Assembly: GCF_007475365.1 (NCBI RefSeq)
Contig: NZ_CP034442.1
Location: forward strand, 806,001-870,000
DNA length: 64,000 bases
Source: Streptococcus oralis subsp. dentisani
GTDB lineage: Bacteria > Bacillota > Bacilli > Lactobacillales > Streptococcaceae
Direction of reading: 5' to 3'
Below, piece after piece: positions 55,573 through 64,000 of the stretch. The notes under the pieces are model-generated. The model had not been told where the DNA came from. It ran no database searches and was given only the letters and a program-made list of their open reading frames with translations. Positions within the stretch are counted from its first letter, which is position 1. Each line of letters opens with the position of its first letter. The translations under genes and the position numbers were made by a program.

Positions 55573-56255
55573 TATTTCTTGTCTCCTTGTCCAATGTAAT
55601 TTTCAAATACCTTCAAAGCCACTGTCAAAACAGAAGTCATAATCAAGTAATAAAAGGCTGCAAATAAGAGAGGCGTTAAAGGTAGATAGGTCGTCGTTGC
55701 TACCGTTGTAGCTCCATTCCAAAGTTCCATGACTCCGATTGTTGACAAAAGCGAACTATCCTTGATAATGGTGATAAATTCATTTCCAAGAGCTGGAAGA
55801 ATATTTTTGATAGCTTGTGGCAAAATGACATAACGCATAGCATTTTTGGGACGAATACCCAAGGAATAAGCCGCCTCCAATTGTCCTTTAGGAACTGCAT
55901 TGATCCCTGCACGAACGGTTTCAGACACATAGGCACCACTATTCATCGAGATAATCAGAATACCTGGAATTAAGCGGGAAAGGTCCACACCTAAAATCCC
56001 TACTTGAATAGTGGGCGCATTGATATGCATGAGGGCAAAGGCAATCATAATCTGAACCATCATCGGAGTTCCACGGAAAATCCATACATAGACATTTGCA
56101 AACCAAACAAGCGGTTTAAAGCGTGATCGCTGAGCAAAGGCCAATAAGACACCTAGAATGGTACCGAAAAAGACTACCAGAATTGAAATCACTACCGTGA
56201 TAAGAGCACCATAATTAAAATAAGGTAAATACTTTGGTAAAAAGGAAAAATTCAT
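55572..56255 (-). CDS. Polar amino-acid ABC transporter, permease (GlnP-like)
   Basis: A 227-residue HisM-type permease with about five helices and the EAA loop [20 protein letters not shown] (about 131-150). It is the first gene of permease-ATPase-TfoX. No binding protein is fused or adjacent. The promoter lies 35 nt upstream. Confidence 0.92.
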   Translation of the reverse strand: MNFSFLPKYLPYFNYGALITVVISILVVFFGTILGVLLAFAQRSRFKPLVWFANVYVWIFRGTPMMVQIMIAFALMHINAPTIQVGILGVDLSRLIPGILIISMNSGAYVSETVRAGINAVPKGQLEAAYSLGIRPKNAMRYVILPQAIKNILPALGNEFITIIKDSSLLSTIGVMELWNGATTVATTTYLPLTPLLFAAFYYLIMTSVLTVALKVFENYIGQGDKK

Positions 56256-56288
56256 ATAAACTCAGCTTTCTAAATATCAGATTGTATG

Positions 56289-56317
56289 ATTATAACATGA
56301 TTTGAATTAAAATTCAA
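56289..56317 (-). promoter_or_regulatory. Promoter of the GlnPQ-like operon
   Basis: TTGAAT (56317-56312) and TGT-TATAAT (-10 at 56294-56289) with a 17-bp spacer. The TTGAATTTTAATTCAA around the -35 is a palindrome and could bind a repressor. Confidence 0.65.
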
Positions 56318-56445
56318 TATTTTTTCACTGGTTTTCACCAATAATTTTATGCAAAAGAGAAATAGCGAGAAATCTTAGTTTTTTCTAGTCAAGTCCCCGT
56401 GGTTTATGGTAAAATAGTAACGATAAGAAATGGAGGAGAATCATA

Positions 56446-56676
56446 ATGGAATCACATTTGGTTAGAATCATCAACCGCCTAGAAGCTATGACAAAAGATG
56501 GCGGAAATCTAAAACGTAATTTTGAACGTGAAGGAGTTGTTGTTGCAGAAGTTGCTTACAGCTATGACGAAGAAAATGGATCACTCTTCACCCTTCGCGA
56601 TGTTGAAGCACGTGAAACCTATACCTTTGATAGCATTGACTTGATTGCAATGGAGATCTACGAACTCCTTTACTAA
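56446..56676 (+). CDS. DUF1797 family protein
   Basis: A 76-residue cytosolic protein of DUF1797 (YkuJ-like), with a short alpha/beta fold: LVRIINRLEAMTKDGG and a strand region EVAYSYDEENGSLFTLRD. Function unknown. GGAGGA ribosome site and a TAAAAT -10 upstream. Confidence 0.85.
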   Translation: MESHLVRIINRLEAMTKDGGNLKRNFEREGVVVAEVAYSYDEENGSLFTLRDVEARETYTFDSIDLIAMEIYELLY

Positions 56677-56712
56677 TAGAATAACAGCAGGGAAACCTGA
56701 CTGATGAACGAG

Positions 56713-56744
56713 AATCCTTTTTGTCCCTGCAAATAGGATTTTTT
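56713..56744 (+). terminator. Terminator after DUF1797, with competing hairpin
   Basis: AATCCT / AGGATT stem followed by T residues. Its loop contains TCCCTGC (56724-56730), which can instead pair with GCAGGGA at 56687-56693, giving a mutually exclusive structure. Confidence 0.55.
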
Positions 56745-56813
56745 CTTATTATCAGCAGGAGAAATTGCCATAAAGAACTTTCTCTCGAAATCTCCCTATC
56801 CCAATCTTTTTAC

Positions 56814-56871
56814 TTGCTTTACACCTTAATCATGCTATAATGAGAATATAAAACTTTGACTATTTTTGACC
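56814..56871 (+). promoter_or_regulatory. clpE promoter with CtsR operator
   Basis: TTGCTT (56814-56819) and TGC-TATAAT (-10 at 56836-56841) with 16-bp spacing. At 56855-56871, TTTGACT-ATT-TTTGACC is, on the minus strand, the direct repeat GGTCAAA-AAT-AGTCAAA, an exact match to the CtsR heptad consensus RGTCAAANANRGTCAAA. CtsR represses clp genes until heat stress. Confidence 0.9.
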
Positions 56872-56911
56872 TTTTGTCAGGCCAAGAATAAGAATGAAAT
56901 GAGGTAGATGT

Positions 56912-59170
56912 ATGCTCTGTCAAAACTGTAAAATAAACGACTCAACAATTCATCTGTATACCAATATCAATGGACAACAAAAGCAAATTGATCTCTGTCA
57001 AAATTGCTATAAAATTATCAAAACGGATCCAAACAATACCCTCTTTAAAGGAATGACTGACCTAAGCAATCGAGACTTTGATCCTTTTGGAGATTTTTTC
57101 AATGATTTGAATAATTTCAGGGCTTCTTCAAATAACGTTCCCCCAACTCAATCAGGTGGAGGATATGGGGGCGATGGGGGATATGGACCTCAAAACCGTG
57201 GTCCACTTCAAACACCTCCTAGCCAAGAAAGAGGACTCCTAGAGGAATATGGTATCAACGTAACTGAGATTGCCCGTCGTGGGGATATTGACCCTGTTAT
57301 CGGTCGAGATGAGGAGATTATCCGTGTTATCGAAATCCTCAACCGTCGAACAAAAAACAATCCTGTCCTCATCGGAGAACCAGGTGTTGGTAAAACAGCC
57401 GTTGTTGAAGGTCTGGCTCAAAAAATTATCGATGGTGATGTTCCCCATAAACTCCAAGGCAAGCAGGTCATCCGTCTGGATGTGGTCAGTCTAGTCCAAG
57501 GGACAGGGATTCGAGGCCAATTTGAAGAACGCATGCAAAAGCTCATGGAAGAAATTCGCAAACGCGAGGACATCATTCTCTTTATCGACGAAATCCATGA
57601 AATTGTTGGTGCAGGGTCAGCAGGCGATGGCAATATGGATGCAGGAAATATCCTCAAACCTGCCCTTGCTCGTGGTGAGTTGCAATTGGTTGGCGCTACT
57701 ACTCTTAATGAATACCGCATCATTGAAAAAGATGCTGCTTTGGAGCGCCGGATGCAGCCTGTCAAGGTAGATGAACCAACTGTCGAAGAAACCATTATCA
57801 TCCTCAAAGGGGTTCAAAAGAAATACGAAGACTACCATCACGTCAAGTATACTGATGCTGCTATCGAAGCCGCTGCAAATCTTTCCAACCGCTACATCCA
57901 AGACCGCTTCTTGCCAGACAAGGCTATTGACCTTTTAGATGAAGCTGGTTCTAAGATGAATCTGACTCTGAACTTTGTCGATCCTAAAGTGATTGACCAG
58001 CGTTTAATAGAAGCTGAGAATCTCAAGGCTCAAGCTACACGGGAGGAAGACTTTGAAAAAGCTGCCTACTTCCGAGATCAGATTGCCAAGTACAAGGAAA
58101 TGCAGAAAAACAAGGTGACCGATCAGGATACTCCTATCATTAGCGAGAAAACAATCGAACATATCATTGAGCAGAAAACCAATATCCCTGTTGGGGAGCT
58201 GAAAGAAAAAGAACAGTCTCAACTCATCCATCTAGCAGAAGACCTCAAGGCCCATGTTATCGGACAAGACGAGGCTGTCGATAAGATTGCCAAAGCCATC
58301 CGCCGTAATCGTGTTGGACTTGGAACTCCTAACCGCCCAATCGGAAGTTTCCTCTTTGTCGGACCAACTGGTGTCGGTAAGACAGAACTTTCCAAACAAC
58401 TAGCCATTGAACTCTTTGGTTCTGCTGACAGCATGATTCGCTTTGATATGAGTGAATACATGGAAAAACACAGTGTGGCTAAATTAGTCGGAGCCCCTCC
58501 AGGTTATGTTGGCTACGATGAAGCGGGTCAGTTAACGGAAAAAGTTCGTCGTAATCCTTACTCTCTCATCCTTCTCGATGAAGTTGAAAAAGCTCACCCA
58601 GATGTCATGCACATGTTCCTTCAAGTCTTGGACGATGGTCGTTTGACAGATGGGCAAGGACGTACAGTTAGCTTCAAGGATGCCATCATCATCATGACTT
58701 CAAATGCTGGAACTGGTAAGGCCGAAGCCAGCGTTGGTTTTGGAGCTGCTCGTGAAGGTCGAACCAACTCTGTTCTCGGTGAACTCGGTAATTTCTTTAG
58801 CCCAGAATTTATGAACCGTTTTGACGGCATCATCGAATTCAAAGCTCTCAGCAAGGACAACCTCCTCCAAATCGTCGAACTCATGCTAGCAGATGTCAAC
58901 AAACGCCTCTCTAGCAACAATATCCACCTTGATGTGACAGACAAGGTCAAGGAAAAGTTGGTTGACTTGGGATATGATCCAAAAATGGGGGCACGGCCAC
59001 TCCGTCGTACCATTCAAGACCATATCGAGGACGCCATCACTGACTACTACCTTGAAAATCCAAGTGAAAAAGACCTCAAGGCAGTTATGACAAGCAATGG
59101 TAAGATTCAAATCAAATCTGCCAAAAAAACTGAAAAAATAGAAGAGATTGCTTCTGAAAAAGAAGAATAA
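56912..59170 (+). CDS. clpE: ATP-dependent Clp protease ATP-binding subunit ClpE
   Basis: A 752-residue Hsp100 ATPase that unfolds proteins for ClpP. The N-terminal zinc finger has Cys3, Cys6, Cys29 and Cys32; a Gly/Pro-rich linker (about 70-110) follows. AAA domain 1 has Walker [14 protein letters not shown] near 157; a UVR/middle segment lies around 380-405; AAA domain 2 has [13 protein letters not shown] near 482. The C terminus is Lys/Glu-rich. The CtsR box shows heat-shock control. Confidence 0.97.
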   Translation: MLCQNCKINDSTIHLYTNINGQQKQIDLCQNCYKIIKTDPNNTLFKGMTDLSNRDFDPFGDFFNDLNNFRASSNNVPPTQSGGGYGGDGGYGPQNRGPLQTPPSQERGLLEEYGINVTEIARRGDIDPVIGRDEEIIRVIEILNRRTKNNPVLIGEPGVGKTAVVEGLAQKIIDGDVPHKLQGKQVIRLDVVSLVQGTGIRGQFEERMQKLMEEIRKREDIILFIDEIHEIVGAGSAGDGNMDAGNILKPALARGELQLVGATTLNEYRIIEKDAALERRMQPVKVDEPTVEETIIILKGVQKKYEDYHHVKYTDAAIEAAANLSNRYIQDRFLPDKAIDLLDEAGSKMNLTLNFVDPKVIDQRLIEAENLKAQATREEDFEKAAYFRDQIAKYKEMQKNKVTDQDTPIISEKTIEHIIEQKTNIPVGELKEKEQSQLIHLAEDLKAHVIGQDEAVDKIAKAIRRNRVGLGTPNRPIGSFLFVGPTGVGKTELSKQLAIELFGSADSMIRFDMSEYMEKHSVAKLVGAPPGYVGYDEAGQLTEKVRRNPYSLILLDEVEKAHPDVMHMFLQVLDDGRLTDGQGRTVSFKDAIIIMTSNAGTGKAEASVGFGAAREGRTNSVLGELGNFFSPEFMNRFDGIIEFKALSKDNLLQIVELMLADVNKRLSSNNIHLDVTDKVKEKLVDLGYDPKMGARPLRRTIQDHIEDAITDYYLENPSEKDLKAVMTSNGKIQIKSAKKTEKIEEIASEKEE

Positions 59171-59183
59171 AACTATATAACAG

Positions 59184-59216
59184 GTGCAGGAAGTCTATCA
59201 TTTTCTGCACTTTTTT
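59184..59216 (+). terminator. Terminator after clpE
   Basis: GTGCAGGAA / TTTCTGCAC arms with a T run of six. Confidence 0.85.
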
Positions 59217-59236
59217 ACTAAAATAACTGTAAATTC

Positions 59237-59265
59237 TTGACAGCTTGCCCCTCGTCCATTATGAT
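59237..59265 (+). promoter_or_regulatory. NUDIX gene promoter
   Basis: Consensus -35 TTGACA (59237-59242), 17-bp spacer, and TATGAT (59260-59265). Confidence 0.8.
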
Positions 59266-59299
59266 AATAATAAAGATACTAGAGAATGAGGAAAATGCA

Positions 59300-59752
59300 A
59301 TGGCAAACCCAACTTTTGGTGAAAAGAAAGAGAATGTGACCTACCAGCACCGCTATGGTGTTTACGCAGTTATTCCTGATCCAGAAAAAAAACAAATTGT
59401 CTTAGTTCAAGCTCCCAATGGTGCTTGGTTCTTGCCAGGTGGAGAGATTGAAGCAGGCGAAGACCATCAAGAAGCACTGAAGAGAGAACTAATCGAAGAA
59501 CTTGGCTTTACAGCTGAAATCGGAACCTATTTCGGACAAGCTAATGAGTATTTTTACTCTCGCCACCGTGACACCTACTACTATAATCCAGCTTATCTCT
59601 ACGAAGCTATTTCTTTCGAGGAAGTACAAAAACCTTTAGAAGACTTTAATCATATTGCTTGGTTTCCTATTGACGAGGCAATAGAAAAACTTAAACGTGG
59701 TAGCCATAAATGGGGAATTGAAGCTTGGAAAATTCAGCATAGAATTGACTAA
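59300..59752 (+). CDS. NUDIX hydrolase
   Basis: A 150-residue NUDIX enzyme cleaving nucleoside-diphosphate-linked substrates. The NUDIX box reads GGEIEAGEDHQEALKREL followed by IEELGF, with all signature Glu residues present. I start at the ATG giving MANPTFGEKK, after a GAGGA site; the frame is open upstream across the promoter. It is not obviously MutT; substrate unknown. Confidence 0.9.
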   Translation: MANPTFGEKKENVTYQHRYGVYAVIPDPEKKQIVLVQAPNGAWFLPGGEIEAGEDHQEALKRELIEELGFTAEIGTYFGQANEYFYSRHRDTYYYNPAYLYEAISFEEVQKPLEDFNHIAWFPIDEAIEKLKRGSHKWGIEAWKIQHRID

Positions 59753-59810
59753 AATACACGATTTCATCCAAAAAGTGCTATAATAGAGTTAGAAAATCGG
59801 AGGAACTATT

Positions 59811-60110
59811 ATGAAGCTTATCAACACGACTAATTCACACTCGCAACTTGTTAAAAGTCAGCTAGAAAGTACTGACGCGACCCTTGTTGAGGTCTATTCC
59901 GCAGGAAACACAGATGTGATTTTCACACAAGCTCCGCTTCACTATGAAATCCTCATTTCCAACAAACACCGCGCTATTCGTGAACCAGAAATCGAAACCA
60001 TCCAAGACTTCTTCATGAAGCGCAAAATTGATAAAGATAAGATCGATGAAGCCAATATCAAGACGCTTTATTCAGATAAATTGATTGAAATTTCTATTCC
60101 TACAAAATAA
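59811..60110 (+). CDS. DUF1827 family protein
   Basis: A 99-residue cytosolic protein of DUF1827, confined to lactic acid bacteria as far as I know. TGC-TATAAT and GGAGGA precede it. It begins MKLINTTNSHSQLVKSQL. Function unknown. Confidence 0.85.
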   Translation: MKLINTTNSHSQLVKSQLESTDATLVEVYSAGNTDVIFTQAPLHYEILISNKHRAIREPEIETIQDFFMKRKIDKDKIDEANIKTLYSDKLIEISIPTK

Positions 60111-60141
60111 GAAAGCCAGCTCTAAGCTGGTTTTCTTTTGC

Positions 60142-60172
60142 AAAAAAGCTTGGTAACATTACCAAGCTTTTT
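60142..60172. terminator. Bidirectional terminator between DUF1827 and metK
   Basis: AAAAAAGCTTGGTAA / TTACCAAGCTTTTT hairpin. Another hairpin (AGAAAGCCAGCT / AGCTGGTTTTCT) lies just before it. Confidence 0.92.
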
Positions 60173-60176
60173 CATT

Positions 60177-61367
60177 TTATTTCACAGCTTCTTTCAAAGC
60201 ATCTACCTTGTCCAAACGTTCCCACGGAAGGTCAATATCTGTACGTCCCATGTGTCCATAAGCCGCTGTTTGACGGTAAATTGGACGTTTGAGGTCTAGC
60301 ATTTGGATAATTCCTGCTGGGCGAAGGTCAAAGATTTGACGCGCTGCTTTTTCAAGCTTGCTTTCAGCTACTGTTCCTGTACCAAAAGTATCGATACGAA
60401 CAGAAACAGGCTGGGCAACACCGATAGCGTAGGCCAATTGCACTTCTGCCTTCTTAGCAAGACCTGCTGCAACGATATTTTTAGCAATGTAGCGAGCTGC
60501 ATAAGAGGCTGAACGGTCCACTTTAGTCGCATCCTTACCAGAGAAGGCACCACCACCATGACGAGAGTAGCCACCATAAGTATCCACGATAATTTTACGA
60601 CCAGTCAAACCTGAGTCTCCTTGAGGTCCACCGATTACGAAACGACCAGTCGGATTAATGAAGAATTTTGTTTGTTCATCCAAGTAAGAGGCTGGAATCA
60701 CTTCCTTAATCACCTTGTTAATAACGTCCTCGTGGATTTGTTCATTGCTAACTTCTGGATCGTGCTGAGTTGAAATAACGACTGTGTCCACACGTACCGG
60801 ACGGTCATTTTCATCATACTCAACTGTAACTTGTGATTTTGCATCTGGGCGAAGATAGCTGATTTCACCAGACTTACGAAGTTCTGCTAAACGACGAACC
60901 AACTTGTGGCTAAGTGAGATTGGTAAAGGCATGAGTTCTTCAGTTTCATCCACCGCAAATCCAAACATAAGACCTTGGTCTCCAGCACCAATCAAGTCCA
61001 GTGGATCTTGATCTGCATTCCCACGAACCTCCAAGGCTTCGTTAACTCCTTGGGCGATGTCTGGTGACTGCTCAACAAGTGACGGATGAACTCCCACCGT
61101 CTCAGCAGAAAAACCATACTCTGTATTGGTGTAACCAATCTCTGCAATGGTATCACGAACCACACGGTTAATATCCACATAGGCATTTGTAGAAATTTCA
61201 CCAAAAACGTGGACTGAACCAGTATACACAGCAGTCTCAGCAGCAACGTGCGCTTCTGGATCCTCTGCTAAAATAGCATCCAAAATCGCATCTGAAATTT
61301 GGTCTGCAATCTTATCCGGATGCCCCTCAGATACAGATTCAGACGTGAATAATTTACGTTCTGACAT
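60177..61367 (-). CDS. metK: S-adenosylmethionine synthetase
   Basis: A 396-residue enzyme making SAM from methionine and [22 protein letters not shown] holds the ATP-contact His and metal Asp, [12 protein letters not shown] is the ATP/methionine motif, and [16 protein letters not shown] is the phosphate loop with Lys. Start ATG follows GGGGGG by 8 nt; this G run is also the sequence masked by the S-MK riboswitch. Confidence 0.98.
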   Translation of the reverse strand: MSERKLFTSESVSEGHPDKIADQISDAILDAILAEDPEAHVAAETAVYTGSVHVFGEISTNAYVDINRVVRDTIAEIGYTNTEYGFSAETVGVHPSLVEQSPDIAQGVNEALEVRGNADQDPLDLIGAGDQGLMFGFAVDETEELMPLPISLSHKLVRRLAELRKSGEISYLRPDAKSQVTVEYDENDRPVRVDTVVISTQHDPEVSNEQIHEDVINKVIKEVIPASYLDEQTKFFINPTGRFVIGGPQGDSGLTGRKIIVDTYGGYSRHGGGAFSGKDATKVDRSASYAARYIAKNIVAAGLAKKAEVQLAYAIGVAQPVSVRIDTFGTGTVAESKLEKAARQIFDLRPAGIIQMLDLKRPIYRQTAAYGHMGRTDIDLPWERLDKVDALKEAVK

Positions 61368-61373
61368 AAAAAT

Positions 61374-61856
61374 GTCCCCCCTTAAAAAATATTGTTATAG
61401 AGTTACAAAGTACTGATAGATATTTCTATAGTCTAAGAGTTACGACGCGAAAGAAATAAAAACGATACTTTTTTATTTCTGAAGCTAGTAAGGCGCATAG
61501 GGTGACCGCATTATAGCGGCAACCGTAGAAGGACGAGTGACTTTGGAGCCGTCATTCTCTGCGAGTTACGAAGCGAAAGAAATAAAACGATACTTTTTTA
61601 TTTCTGAAGCTAGTAAGGCGCATAGGGTGACCGCATTATAGCGGCAACCGTAGAAGGACGAGTGACTTTGGAGCCGTCATTCTCTGCGAGTTACGAAGCG
61701 AAAGAAATAAAACGATACTTTTTTATTTCTGAAGCTAGTAAGGCGCATAGGGTGACCGCATTATAGCGGCAACCGTAGAAGGACGAGTGACTTTGGAGCC
61801 GTCATTCTTTGCGAGTTACAAAGTACTGATAGAAATTTCTACCATCTTATCGGGAC
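61374..61856 (-). promoter_or_regulatory. S-MK box (SAM-III) riboswitch, interrupted by tandem repeats
   Basis: The aptamer core lies at 61856-61813: the anti-ribosome-site GTCCC, then GATAAGATGG, GAAA and CAGTACTTTGTAACTC, aligned with the E. faecalis metK S-MK box as I recall it. Its pairing partner GGGGGGAC (61381-61374) is the metK ribosome site, about 470 nt further on because three repeats intervene. A partial second core (29 bases, one mismatch) lies at 61428-61400, close to the ribosome site, but lacks its own GTCCC. SAM should favour GTCCC:GGGAC pairing and block translation. Confidence 0.85.
61437..61812. repeat. Three tandem copies of a 125-bp repeat in the metK leader
   Basis: Copies at 61437-61562 (126 bp, one extra A), 61563-61687 and 61688-61812 are nearly identical. 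Each begins GAGTTACGAAGCG and holds two hairpins on the transcribed strand: AGAAATAAAA/TTTTATTTCT and GGTTGCCGC/GCGGTCACC with a TATAAT loop. Both flanks carry GAGTTACAAAG, which resembles the repeat border, so the array could grow or shrink by recombination. No coding region is evident. Confidence 0.9.
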
Positions 61857-61870
61857 TATATAACCTTATC

Positions 61871-61899
61871 ATTATACCACTTTTTACTATTTTTTGCAG
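61871..61899 (-). promoter_or_regulatory. metK promoter
   Basis: Extended -10 TGG-TATAAT (61879-61871) with only a weak -35. The start near 61864 places the S-MK core at the very 5' end and gives a leader of about 497 nt. Confidence 0.7.
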
Positions 61900-61927
61900 T
61901 ATTTTTGAAAATTCATAAAACGAAGTT

Positions 61928-61956
61928 AAAAAAAGGAGCTATGTAGCTCCTTTTTT
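61928..61956 (-). terminator. Terminator after the DEAD-box helicase gene
   Basis: AAAAAAGGAGCTA / TAGCTCCTTTTTTT hairpin right after the stop codon. Confidence 0.9.
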
Positions 61957-61960
61957 ATCC

Positions 61961-63304
61961 TTAAAATGTTTGGCGTTTGGCTTTCCGTTCAGCACGGCCA
62001 CGTGCGCGATTTTCAGCACGCTTGGTTTTGCGACGTTTTTCATCCACCGCCCATTGAATCTTCTTCTTATAGCCTGGTTTGACTTTTTTCTTTTTCTTTT
62101 TAACCAAGCCAATCATTTCAATATCAAGCTTATCCTGCTTCTTTTCACGGTTGGCACGACGGTCACGGTCATAGGTATCTTGAAACTCTCCGTCTTTGAC
62201 CATCTTCGGAGTAAACTTGATCCCTAATTTTTCCAACTCACGGATATCCGAGTCATCACTTGGCTGGTAAAGGGTGATAGCTGTACCAGGTAAACCATTA
62301 CGTCCAGTACGTCCCACACGGTGGATAAAGAAGGACAAGTCTTGCGGAATGGCATCATTGATGACATGACTGACACCTTCAATATCAATTCCACGCGCTG
62401 CCAAGTCCGTTGCGACAATGTACTCAAAATCCAGATTTTTCACCTGATTCATGATTCGCTTGCGTTCACGAGGAGCAATATCCCCATGAATCTTAGCCAC
62501 CTTCAATCCTTGAGCAGTCAAATAAGAATGCAATTCATCTGCACGCGTTTTTGTGTTAACAAAAATCATTGCTAAATAAGGCTGCATCAACTGGGTCAGC
62601 TCGTAAATTTGAGCATTCTTGTCGCGGCCCTTGGTCGAAATCAACCAATTATCGATCGTATCTGAGATAACTGTCTTAGTCTTGATTTTTTCCATGACAG
62701 GATTTGACAAATATTTTTTCAAGAAGGGCTGCAACTTCTGTGGAATAGTTGCTGAAAAGACCATGAATTGCAAGTCTTTTGGAAGGCTTCCTGCAATCTT
62801 GTCAACTGTCTCCAAGAATCCCATATCTAAGGTCATATCGGCTTCATCGACAACAAAAGTCTTAGCCTTGTGAATAGCCAAATCACCAGATTTGACCAAG
62901 TCATAGATACGCCCTGGCGTTCCGATAACGATATGTGGTTGGTTGCTGGCAAGTTTTTCAATCTGACGCGCCTTATCCGTACCGCCAACATAGTTAACCA
63001 CACGGACTTCGACATCTGAGTGGGCCGCAATCTGACGAGCTGCTTGGTAAATCTGAGTAGCTAACTCACGACTTGGAGCCGTAATGACCGCTTGCACACT
63101 ATCACTAGTTTCATCTAATTGCTGGAAAATGGGCAACAAAAAAGTATGAGTCTTTCCTGAACCTGTTTTTGACTCACCGACCAAGTCTCGACCTGCTAAG
63201 ACAATAGGAATTAACTTATCCTGTACCTCTGTCGGAGTTGTAAACTTCAACTCCTCCAAAGCCTTTTCTATATAGTTTTTAAACTGAAATTTCGTAAATG
63301 ACAT
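61961..63304 (-). CDS. DEAD-box RNA helicase
   Basis: A 447-residue ATP-dependent RNA helicase. Motif I is SKTGSGKTHTFLL, motif Ib TPGRI, motif II VVDEADMTLDMG, motif III SAT, and motif VI HRVGRTGRNG. The C-terminal 60 residues are very basic (KKKKKVKPGYKKK, RAENRARGRAERKAKRQ), likely an RNA-binding tail. I start at the ATG giving MSFTKFQF, after GAGGATA; another ATG seven codons earlier is nearer the -10. Likely a ribosome-assembly or cold-shock helicase of the CshB group. Confidence 0.93.
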   Translation of the reverse strand: MSFTKFQFKNYIEKALEELKFTTPTEVQDKLIPIVLAGRDLVGESKTGSGKTHTFLLPIFQQLDETSDSVQAVITAPSRELATQIYQAARQIAAHSDVEVRVVNYVGGTDKARQIEKLASNQPHIVIGTPGRIYDLVKSGDLAIHKAKTFVVDEADMTLDMGFLETVDKIAGSLPKDLQFMVFSATIPQKLQPFLKKYLSNPVMEKIKTKTVISDTIDNWLISTKGRDKNAQIYELTQLMQPYLAMIFVNTKTRADELHSYLTAQGLKVAKIHGDIAPRERKRIMNQVKNLDFEYIVATDLAARGIDIEGVSHVINDAIPQDLSFFIHRVGRTGRNGLPGTAITLYQPSDDSDIRELEKLGIKFTPKMVKDGEFQDTYDRDRRANREKKQDKLDIEMIGLVKKKKKKVKPGYKKKIQWAVDEKRRKTKRAENRARGRAERKAKRQTF

Positions 63305-63452
63305 ATTATCCTCAATTCTATTCATTTAACCATTATACCATATTTTGAACATTTTCAGTAGTCCAACTCATCTGGCCTACCACAAGGCTATCAATTTCTC
63401 CAAATACCTCTCTTAGACTTGAAATCACACATTTTGATTTCTACCCAAAATA

Positions 63453-63482
63453 CAAAAAGAGAAGACCAAATTGGTCTTCTCT
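63453..63482 (-). terminator. Terminator of the LPXTG surface protein gene
   Basis: AGAGAAGACCAA / TTGGTCTTCTCT stem with T residues on the minus strand, about 100 nt past the stop. Nothing else is seen in 63305-63579 besides the helicase promoter (GGTATAAT). Confidence 0.82.
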
Positions 63483-63579
63483 CAGCCTTAAAACTTGTGA
63501 CTCAGATAGATTTGTCAAACAGTCAACTACCTGCTTAATAATCTTATAAAAGTCGATATACTCTAGATGAAATCAGTAC

Positions 63580-64000
63580 TTAATCATCTTTCCGCTTGCG
63601 ACCAAGAAGTAATGCTCCTAAACCTGCAAGAAGAGAGCTAGTCATTAACCCAGTGAGTGAAAGTGGTGCAGTGCTACCTGTATTTGGCAATGTAGCTTGT
63701 TTTGCTTTTTCTCCTGCCGGACTTTGAGCTGGTGGATTCTCTTCAGGTTTTCTTGGTTGAAGTCTATTTGCCTGATTATTATCAGCTCCCTGCTCTCCCC
63801 CTGGGTTCACTGGTGGAACTGGATTTGGTTGCGGCTGCGGCTGTGGCGCTGGTTCCGGCTGTGGCGCTGGTTCTGGTTGTGGCTGCGGTTGCGGTTGCGG
63901 ACTAGGAGCTTGCTTAGCTTCAAAGGTCCATTTGCCGATGAAGGTTAGATTTGCTCCCTCTTCCACTTCTTGATAACCTAGGAATATCCATGTACCATTT
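63580..64000 (-). CDS. LPXTG cell-wall-anchored surface protein, C-terminal part (cut by window end)
   Basis: The last 139 residues of a sortase substrate. The start lies outside the window. First comes the end of a beta-rich repeat (GTWIFLGYQEVEEGANLTF, then GKWTFEA) like those of streptococcal SHIRT-type domains, then a Pro/Gln/Glu spacer (PQPQPQPEPAPQPEPAPQ), a polar stretch, the sortase A motif LPNTG, a hydrophobic helix and the RKRKDD tail. The protein is displayed on the wall; likely an adhesin. Confidence 0.92.
   Translation of the reverse strand, partial: NGTWIFLGYQEVEEGANLTFIGKWTFEAKQAPSPQPQPQPQPEPAPQPEPAPQPQPQPNPVPPVNPGGEQGADNNQANRLQPRKPEENPPAQSPAGEKAKQATLPNTGSTAPLSLTGLMTSSLLAGLGALLLGRKRKDD

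Noticed and set aside
61437..61812. CRISPR array
   Set aside because: The units are 125 bp long and nearly identical throughout, with no variable spacers and no cas genes.
61437..61812. Insertion sequence
   Set aside because: There is no transposase frame and no terminal inverted repeats; it is a tandem repeat.

Overview
The window reads as ordinary chromosome of a low-GC Firmicute, a Streptococcus of the mitis group (close to S. mitis, S. oralis or S. pneumoniae). Support: the tmRNA tag AKNNTSYALAA, streptococcal-type proteins (CppA, Gla, EzrA, ClpE, PgdA, DUF4059, DUF1797, DUF1827), an S-MK box before metK, extended -10 promoters, and short gene runs whose order I remember from pneumococcal genomes (def-rlmB-trxB-DUF4059-ABC; pdxST-nox-apbE; dinG-rodA-thiJ-HAD-gyrB-ezrA). 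Most genes lie on the minus strand. Both ends are cut: uraA on the left and an LPXTG surface protein on the right.

Layout. 1-8.2 kb: uracil permease end, CPBP membrane protein, DMT exporter, serine hydrolase/CppA pair, glycerol facilitator, and an operon of two esterases plus an ATP-grasp ligase. 8.3-17.4 kb: thiI with its cysteine desulfurase, a small membrane-anchored protein, ftsK, and the fructose operon fruR-fruK-fruA with a perfect cre site. 17.4-18.1 kb: tRNA-Ser(GGA) and tmRNA converge on a 158-bp repeat-containing gap. 18.1-21.2 kb: SGNH hydrolase and HAD phosphatase, then a decayed prophage (serine recombinase tail, tail-assembly chaperone pieces, major tail protein tail). 21.2-32.7 kb: CapA-like protein, def, rlmB, trxB, an amino-acid ABC system, Spx-like protein, ogt, GNAT, hemolysin III, pdxST and NADH oxidase. 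33.0-35.8 kb: apbE and two flavin reductase genes. 35.9-40.5 kb: a T-box-led operon (metallopeptidase, glyQ, glyS, DUF896). 40.5-56.3 kb: aldo/keto reductase, pgdA, ezrA, gyrB, HAD, dinG-rodA-thiJ, nnrD, folD and a second amino-acid ABC system. 56.4-60.1 kb, plus strand: DUF1797, CtsR-controlled clpE, NUDIX, DUF1827. 60.2-64 kb: metK with an interrupted S-MK riboswitch, a DEAD-box helicase and the LPXTG protein.

The most interesting signals are three. (1) apbE encodes a flavin transferase without a signal peptide and sits in an operon with a flavin reductase/PAS protein whose C-terminal tail holds two copies of DADATSGAS, a match to the ApbE flavinylation consensus; six of nine codons differ between the copies, so the peptide rather than the DNA appears to be conserved. 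This suggests a cytosolic protein with a covalently flavinylated flexible tail. (2) The metK S-MK (SAM-III) box is split by three tandem 125-bp hairpin repeats and flanked by a partial duplicate of its aptamer core. (3) A zinc-metallopeptidase gene lies between a T-box leader and glyQS. Also recorded: perfect -10 elements 6-7 nt before the ATG of four genes (possible leaderless mRNAs), cre sites at fru, nox and apbE, and several decayed genes.
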